10,405 bases of DNA from Candidatus Omnitrophota bacterium (GTDB taxonomy: Bacteria; Omnitrophota; Koll11; Duberdicusellales; 4484-171), in contig JAUYCY010000010.1 of the NCBI GenBank assembly GCA_030692055.1, positions 1 to 10,405 of the forward strand, given 5' to 3'. The notes under the pieces are model-generated. The model was not told where the DNA came from and did no database searches. It worked only from the letters and a program-made list of their open reading frames with translations. Made by a program: the position numbers and the translations under genes. Position 1 is the first letter of the stretch, and each line of letters starts with the position of its first letter. Positions 6,263-10,405 of this stretch are shown here, one piece after another.

Positions 6263-7659
6263 TGAAAATAACTATTGTTTACCCGCCTTTTGGAGTTGTA
6301 GAGAACCAGCCGAATATCAAGGCAGTTGCCGAAAACTATGGCGTGTTCCCATGTTTAAGCTTAGCTTATGTCGCAGCTGTTTTTGAAAGCTGCGGCTGTA
6401 CAGTCCAGTTTATCGATGCGAACGCACTAAGCCTGTCTAAAGAAGAGGTTTTGAAACTTGTTAAGGATTTTAACCCTGACCTTTTATGCTTTACAATAAC
6501 CACTTACCTTTTTCACCAGACACTAGAATGGGTTAAATACCTGAAACAGAATACGGGGATTAGAATAATTGTTGGTGGCATGCATCTTAGCTTGTACCCT
6601 AAAGAAACATTAACAAATGAATGGATAGATTATGCTATAGTCGGAGAGGCTGAAACCGTTCTTCCAAACTTTATCAAAGCTTTATCTAAAAATAAGGGCG
6701 TTAAAAAGGTTAAAGGTTTATGTTTCAAAGAAAAGGGGAGAATCGTGTTCACAGGCGTACCAGGGCTTTTGAAGGATATCAACTCCGCACCTTTCCCAGC
6801 AAGACACCTTCTGCCTAATGAGAAGTACTACTCTTTTATTTCTAAAAGAAAAAACTTTACAGGCATCATAACTACGAGAGGCTGCCCTTACAAATGCATT
6901 TTTTGCGAACAAGGCAATAAGCCTTACAGAAAAAGATCAGCATTTAATGTTGTGGACGAAATCGAAGAATGTTACAACAACTATAAGATAAGGGAAATAG
7001 ACGTTTTCGATTCTTCTTTCTCCATTGACAAAAGAAGAGTCTTAAGCATATGCAAAGAATTGAAAAAGAGGAACTTGGATGTCTCATGGTCGATAAGGAC
7101 CAGAGTCGATTTAGTAAACGAAGAAATGTTAAAAGCTATGAAAGACTCAGGATGTACAAGAATATACTATGGGATAGAATCAGGCGATCAAAAAATTTTA
7201 GAAACGATACGCAAGACTACGGATTTAGAACTCATCAAGAAAACTGTATATACTACTAAAAAGATCGGAATCGACACTTTTGGTTATTTCATGATTGGAA
7301 ACCCTGGAGAGACAAAAGAAACAGTTCTCAAGACTATCAAACTTGCTAAGTCATTAGACTTGGATTATGCGCAGTTCTCCAAGGTTAGCTCTCTTCCAGG
7401 AACTGAACTTTACGAACTCTTAAAAAAGGATTTAGGATACGATTACTGGAGGGAATACACGCTAGATGAATCAAAGAGGATGACCTTGCCAAGGCATAAT
7501 TGTAGCTTTTCAGAAGAAGAGGTGGATTGCTTCATTAAACATGCTTACAAGCAGTTCTATTTCAGACCTGGTTATGTTTTTAAGTCTTTAAAGAGGTTAA
7601 AATCTTTTTGGGAATTGAAACGTGGCTTTAAAGCTGCATTAAGCATGATTCAAGACTGA
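6259..7659 (+). CDS. B12-binding-domain radical SAM enzyme (BchE/P-methylase-type)
   Basis: A 466-residue enzyme with the class B radical SAM layout. The N-terminal cobalamin-binding Rossmann-like domain (about 3-145) includes IIVGGMHLSLYPKE (103-116) and VGEAETVLPNF, without the DxHxxG cobalt-ligand motif, as in many of this class. The radical SAM barrel has the iron-sulfur motif GCPYKCIFC (208-216; C209, C213, C216) and YYGIESGD (303-310), and the C-terminal helices include KQFYFRPGYVFKSLKRL. Such enzymes methylate unactivated carbon or phosphorus, or close rings, using adenosylmethionine. Its place after a GT2 gene suggests action on a sugar, lipid carrier or glycan; the substrate cannot be read from sequence. 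It overlaps the GT2 gene by 4 nt. Confidence 0.93.
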   Translation: MMKITIVYPPFGVVENQPNIKAVAENYGVFPCLSLAYVAAVFESCGCTVQFIDANALSLSKEEVLKLVKDFNPDLLCFTITTYLFHQTLEWVKYLKQNTGIRIIVGGMHLSLYPKETLTNEWIDYAIVGEAETVLPNFIKALSKNKGVKKVKGLCFKEKGRIVFTGVPGLLKDINSAPFPARHLLPNEKYYSFISKRKNFTGIITTRGCPYKCIFCEQGNKPYRKRSAFNVVDEIEECYNNYKIREIDVFDSSFSIDKRRVLSICKELKKRNLDVSWSIRTRVDLVNEEMLKAMKDSGCTRIYYGIESGDQKILETIRKTTDLELIKKTVYTTKKIGIDTFGYFMIGNPGETKETVLKTIKLAKSLDLDYAQFSKVSSLPGTELYELLKKDLGYDYWREYTLDESKRMTLPRHNCSFSEEEVDCFIKHAYKQFYFRPGYVFKSLKRLKSFWELKRGFKAALSMIQD

Positions 7660-7670
7660 TCTGAGATAAA

Positions 7671-7680
7671 TTTATAAAAC
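7671..7680 (+). promoter_or_regulatory. Box A promoter of asnB
   Basis: TTTATAAAAC, preceded by a purine-rich stretch, is centred about 27 nt before the ATG at 7702. This is a near-ideal archaeal promoter for a leaderless mRNA. It lies in the 42-nt gap after the radical SAM gene and is the clearest promoter in the window. Confidence 0.75.
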
Positions 7681-7701
7681 ATTACACGTTCTTTTGTCCC
7701 T

Positions 7702-9615
7702 ATGTGTGGAATCTGTGGTTTTAACTGGAATGATAAGCAGCTTATCAAGAAGCTATGTAAAACCCTTGTTCACAGAGGACCTGATTCTGAAGGTTACTTC
7801 TCAGATACTAACATATCTTTAGGATGTTGTAGGCTGAGCATAATAGACCTGGAAAAAGGAAATCAGCCGATTTTTAACGAAGACAGAAGTTTATGTATAA
7901 CTTTTAATGGGGAAATTTATAACCATAAAGAATTAAGATTTGACTTAGAAAAAAAAGGCCACAAGTTCTACACTGATGTGGACACAGAGGTTGTAATACA
8001 TTCTTATGAGGAGTATGGTGCTGGTTGTTTAAAACGTTTGAAGGGCATGTTCGCGTTTGCCATTTGGGATTCTAGAACTAAACAATTGTTCTTAGCCAGG
8101 GATAGGCTGGGAATAAAACCTTTGTATTATTATTTCAACAATGGTAATTTCGTATTCGCATCAGAACTAAAAGCCATATTGCTCTTCAAGGAGGTTAAAA
8201 GACAGGTCAACCTAAATACGTTAAATAACCTTTTGACATTTAGGTATGCGTCAGGAGAAGAGACCATTTTGGAAGGTATAAAAAAGCTGTTACCTGGTCA
8301 CTTCTTGGTATTGAAAAAAAACTTATTGAGCAAAAACAAGTATTGGGATATAAACTTCACATCTGAAAAAACAGATGCTCAATCATCTAAGGCAGAGCTT
8401 AGACAACTTTTAAAAAATTCTGTACAAGAACACCTAGAATCTGACGTGCTAGTAGGGGTTTTCCTGTCAGGCGGCGTGGACTCGAGCAGTATAGTAGCTC
8501 TTATGAAAAAAACTGAAAACATAAAAACTTTCACTTTAGGATTCTCAGAAACTGACAACAACGAATTTGTATACGCTCGTAAAGTAGCCCAGTTATTCAA
8601 CACAGACCACACTGAAATAGTAATCGAACCTAAAACTATAAGGCACCTGCCTGAGATAATATGGTACTTGGACGAGCCACTGGCAGACCCTACTTGTATA
8701 CCTACGTTTATCCTATCTCAAACTGCTGGAAAAACTGTAAAAGTTGTGCTAAGTGGAGAAGGAGCTGATGAGGTATTCGGAGGTTACGAACAGTATAAGA
8801 TCATGAAACTAGCTCGGGCTTATAACCGGCTTACGCCCACCTTTTTTAAAAAATACGCAATAAGTCCTTTTTTGAAAACACTTCCGAAAGACCTGTTTTT
8901 CGAAAAGCTCAAAGATTTTGCTACAAATCTGGATGATTCGCCTCGAAGCTATGTAACCCTTCTTTCAATATTTAACAGGTCCGAAAAAGAGCTGTTGTAC
9001 AGTCCTTCATTATTGAAACGAATACCTGAAATCGACTCGGACGTAAATTCTGTCAAGCCTTATTTCTCTTCAAACTCGGAACTTAACAACATGCTGCTAA
9101 CAGATACTAAGACTTGGCTTCCAGACAACATGCTGTTAAAATTTGACAAGATGACCATGGCCAACTCTATAGAAGGAAGAGTCCCGTTTCTAGACCATGA
9201 AATTGTAGAGTTCGCTTCTAAACTACACCCGAGTTTAAAACTAAAAGGGCTAAATGAAAAGTATATACTCAAGCTTGCTATGGCCAAAGACTTACCAAAA
9301 TCAATAGTTTCAAGAAAAAAACAAAGATTCCCCCTCCCGATAGACTCTTGGTTCAGTAAGGAATTGAGAGCCTACAGTTCGAGCGTACTGTCAGATCCGA
9401 AATTTTTAGAATCCGGATTTTTTAATGCCCGGTTTGTATCAAAACTGTTGAACTATCAGAACACGCTTTCTTACAAACTTGTTTTAAAACACAACAGTTT
9501 ATCAAGACTGTACTACTCCAGGCAAATATGGATGTTGCTAACATTTGAGTTATGGTACAAGACATTTATCGAAAGAGAGGACGTATCCAAACCTTTAAAT
9601 AAGAATAATTTCTAA
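7702..9615 (+). CDS. asnB: Glutamine-dependent asparagine synthetase (AsnB-type amidotransferase)
   Basis: A 637-residue two-domain enzyme that takes ammonia from glutamine and amidates an ATP-activated carboxylate, classically aspartate to asparagine. The N-terminal class II glutaminase domain begins MCGICGF, with Cys2 as nucleophile once Met is removed; HRGPDSEG (24-31), Arg44, FNGEIYNH (68-75) and Asp94 form the glutamine site. The synthetase domain has the pyrophosphate loop LSGGVDSSS (255-263), LDEPLADP (323-330) and GEGADEVFGGY (352-362). KMTMANSIEGRVPFLDHEIVEFA follows, typical of AsnB. All key residues are intact. Length is above the roughly 550 of E. coli AsnB but normal for the longer forms common in polysaccharide loci, where relatives amidate uronic acids. 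Real substrate (aspartate or a sugar acid) is undecided. The start is fixed by Cys2 and the promoter. Confidence 0.95.
   Translation: MCGICGFNWNDKQLIKKLCKTLVHRGPDSEGYFSDTNISLGCCRLSIIDLEKGNQPIFNEDRSLCITFNGEIYNHKELRFDLEKKGHKFYTDVDTEVVIHSYEEYGAGCLKRLKGMFAFAIWDSRTKQLFLARDRLGIKPLYYYFNNGNFVFASELKAILLFKEVKRQVNLNTLNNLLTFRYASGEETILEGIKKLLPGHFLVLKKNLLSKNKYWDINFTSEKTDAQSSKAELRQLLKNSVQEHLESDVLVGVFLSGGVDSSSIVALMKKTENIKTFTLGFSETDNNEFVYARKVAQLFNTDHTEIVIEPKTIRHLPEIIWYLDEPLADPTCIPTFILSQTAGKTVKVVLSGEGADEVFGGYEQYKIMKLARAYNRLTPTFFKKYAISPFLKTLPKDLFFEKLKDFATNLDDSPRSYVTLLSIFNRSEKELLYSPSLLKRIPEIDSDVNSVKPYFSSNSELNNMLLTDTKTWLPDNMLLKFDKMTMANSIEGRVPFLDHEIVEFASKLHPSLKLKGLNEKYILKLAMAKDLPKSIVSRKKQRFPLPIDSWFSKELRAYSSSVLSDPKFLESGFFNARFVSKLLNYQNTLSYKLVLKHNSLSRLYYSRQIWMLLTFELWYKTFIEREDVSKPLNKNNF
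9594..9602 (+). promoter_or_regulatory. Possible box A for the last glycosyltransferase gene
   Basis: TTTAAATAA lies within the last codons of asnB and would start transcription near 9625, about 20 nt before the ATG at 9646. The 30-nt gap has no clear Shine-Dalgarno. Read-through from asnB could equally supply the transcript. Confidence 0.35.
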
Positions 9616-9645
9616 CCCTTATGATTTTTAGAAAACATAAATAAG

Positions 9646-10323
9646 ATGAAAAACTTAAGCGTAGTCATCCCAGTATATAATGAAGAGAACAGTATCTTAT
9701 CTTTATATCAAAGTTTAAAAAATAATCTACGTTTTACCAAAGATTATGAAATCATTTTCGTAAACGATGGAAGCACTGATAATACTTTGAAAAACTTGAG
9801 AAGGATAAAAGACAAGTCTGTAAAGATTATAAACTTTGACAAAAACTTGGGGCAATCAGCTGCTTTAACAACAGGCTTCCATGCTGCCATTGGAAAAAAA
9901 GTTATAACGATGGACGGTGACCTCCAGAATGATCCTTCAGATATTAAAAATCTTTTATCAAAACTAGACCAAGGGTACGATGTAGTATGCGGATGGCGAC
10001 ATGAGAGGAAAGATCCCTTTATCATAAAAAGGCTGCCTTCCCGCCTCTTTAATATGGCAATAGGCGTCCTTTTCGGCGTTGGCATCCATGATACAAGTTG
10101 CACCCTCCGTGCATATAGGAAGGGAGCTGCAAAGGCATTATGCTGCCTAAAGCCTGGCTACCACCGCTTCATACCGGTGCTGCTTTCCATGAAAGGGTTC
10201 AGGGTAGGGGAAACCAGAGTTAAGCATAATGCAAGGCTTCATGGTAGGGCGAAGTATAACTCACCTTTAAGGTTTTTTGAAGGCATGGTGACACTTGTTA
10301 AAATAAAGATGTCCTGCTGTTAA
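9646..10323 (+). CDS. GT2 polyprenyl-phosphate sugar transferase (DPM1/GtrB-like)
   Basis: A 225-residue glycosyltransferase of the dolichol-phosphate mannose synthase type. It would load a sugar from a nucleotide donor onto a polyprenyl phosphate at the cytosolic face, making the donor used by GT-C enzymes such as the one at 22-1569. Motifs in order: LSVVIPVYNEENSI (4-17), FVNDGSTDNT (38-47), NLGQSAALTTGF (67-78), metal-binding MDGDLQNDP (89-97; D90, D92), HDTSCTLRAYRKGA (148-161) and the HGRAKYNSPLRFFEG acceptor segment (199-213). It ends right after the juxtamembrane helix (VTLVKIKMSCC), without the membrane helices of GtrB-type members, so it is either the short DPM1-like form or slightly truncated. 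GC content rises from about 28% (9661-9840) to about 50% (10021-10260) inside the gene. Confidence 0.92.
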   Translation: MKNLSVVIPVYNEENSILSLYQSLKNNLRFTKDYEIIFVNDGSTDNTLKNLRRIKDKSVKIINFDKNLGQSAALTTGFHAAIGKKVITMDGDLQNDPSDIKNLLSKLDQGYDVVCGWRHERKDPFIIKRLPSRLFNMAIGVLFGVGIHDTSCTLRAYRKGAAKALCCLKPGYHRFIPVLLSMKGFRVGETRVKHNARLHGRAKYNSPLRFFEGMVTLVKIKMSCC

Positions 10324-10405
10324 CCATTCTCGTGTTCCTTAATGCGATAATAGAGGACGACTGTTGAGTTGTCTCCAAGGTCTATTTTTTTAAAATTTTT
10401 ATAAG
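10320..10405 (-). CDS. C-terminal end of an unidentified minus-strand protein (partial)
   Basis: The minus strand is open from the window edge to a TAA at 10322-10320, giving 28 codons ending KIDLGDNSTVVLYYR-IKEHENG. The alternation of charged and beta-strand residues looks like a real protein end. It loosely recalls the last strand of class I methyltransferases, but that is a guess. It converges on the plus-strand GT2 gene, and both stop codons share TTAA at 10320-10323. Too little is visible to name a function, and a chance open frame of this size cannot be excluded. Confidence 0.5.
   Translation of the reverse strand, partial: YKNFKKIDLGDNSTVVLYYRIKEHENG

Noticed and set aside
9621..9644. 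Seven-codon ORF (MIFRKHK) just downstream of the possible box A
   Set aside because: Too short and AT-rich to distinguish from chance, with no sign of a leader-peptide role.
9744..10103. Antisense open frame of 119 codons over the last glycosyltransferase
   Set aside because: It lies wholly inside a gene with clear GT2 motifs, and the protein has no recognisable motif. The openness follows from the coding strand.
1..10405. A wholly new defence system
   Set aside because: The only defence-like genes are the AbiEi/AbiEii pair, a known system with intact motifs. The novelty lies in its start codon and setting, not in its class.

Overview
The window looks archaeal, probably from an AT-rich, poorly characterised lineage. 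The main reason is promoter layout: four genes and one gene remnant have an archaeal box A (TTTAAA- or TTTATAAA-like) centred about 25-30 nt before the start codon, so their mRNAs would be leaderless or nearly so. Starts inside operons instead use Shine-Dalgarno matches (AGGTGAT, GTGAT). The window cannot settle the phylum; a DPANN-type archaeon is only a guess from composition and gene style.

Layout. Positions 22-2710 (minus strand) hold two separately promoted glycan genes: a polytopic GT-C (PMT/ArnT-like) glycosyltransferase and a cytosolic GT4 glycosyltransferase. Positions 2836-4303 (plus) hold an AbiEi/AbiEii toxin-antitoxin pair of the type IV class. The pair lies between the 5' end of the GT4 gene and a diverged 80-nt copy of that same 5' end (4318-4397), a remnant of a lost paralogue. 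Positions 4452-7659 (plus) form a tight three-gene operon: a membrane-anchored protein with a CBM11/CIA30-like beta-sandwich domain, a GT2 glycosyltransferase, and a B12-binding-domain radical SAM enzyme. Positions 7702-9615 (plus) are a glutamine-dependent asparagine synthetase-like amidotransferase with its own promoter, followed by a DPM1-like polyprenyl-phosphate sugar transferase at 9646-10323. At the right edge the last codons of an unidentified minus-strand gene meet that gene tail to tail, with both stop codons sharing TTAA.

Taken together this is an accessory surface-glycan locus. The GT2 and GT4 enzymes would build a glycan at the membrane, the DPM1-like enzyme would charge a lipid carrier, and the GT-C enzyme would use lipid-linked sugar on the outer face. 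The radical SAM and AsnB-like enzymes may modify sugars, for example by methylation or by amidation of a uronic acid. The AbiE pair may stabilise the locus. No gene-free stretch exceeds 300 bases, and I saw no tRNA, rRNA, CRISPR array or transposase. The least expected details are a probable AUU start codon for the AbiEii toxin, the truncated GT paralogue beside it with an apparently intact promoter pointing antisense into the toxin gene, and a strong internal GC shift in the last glycosyltransferase.
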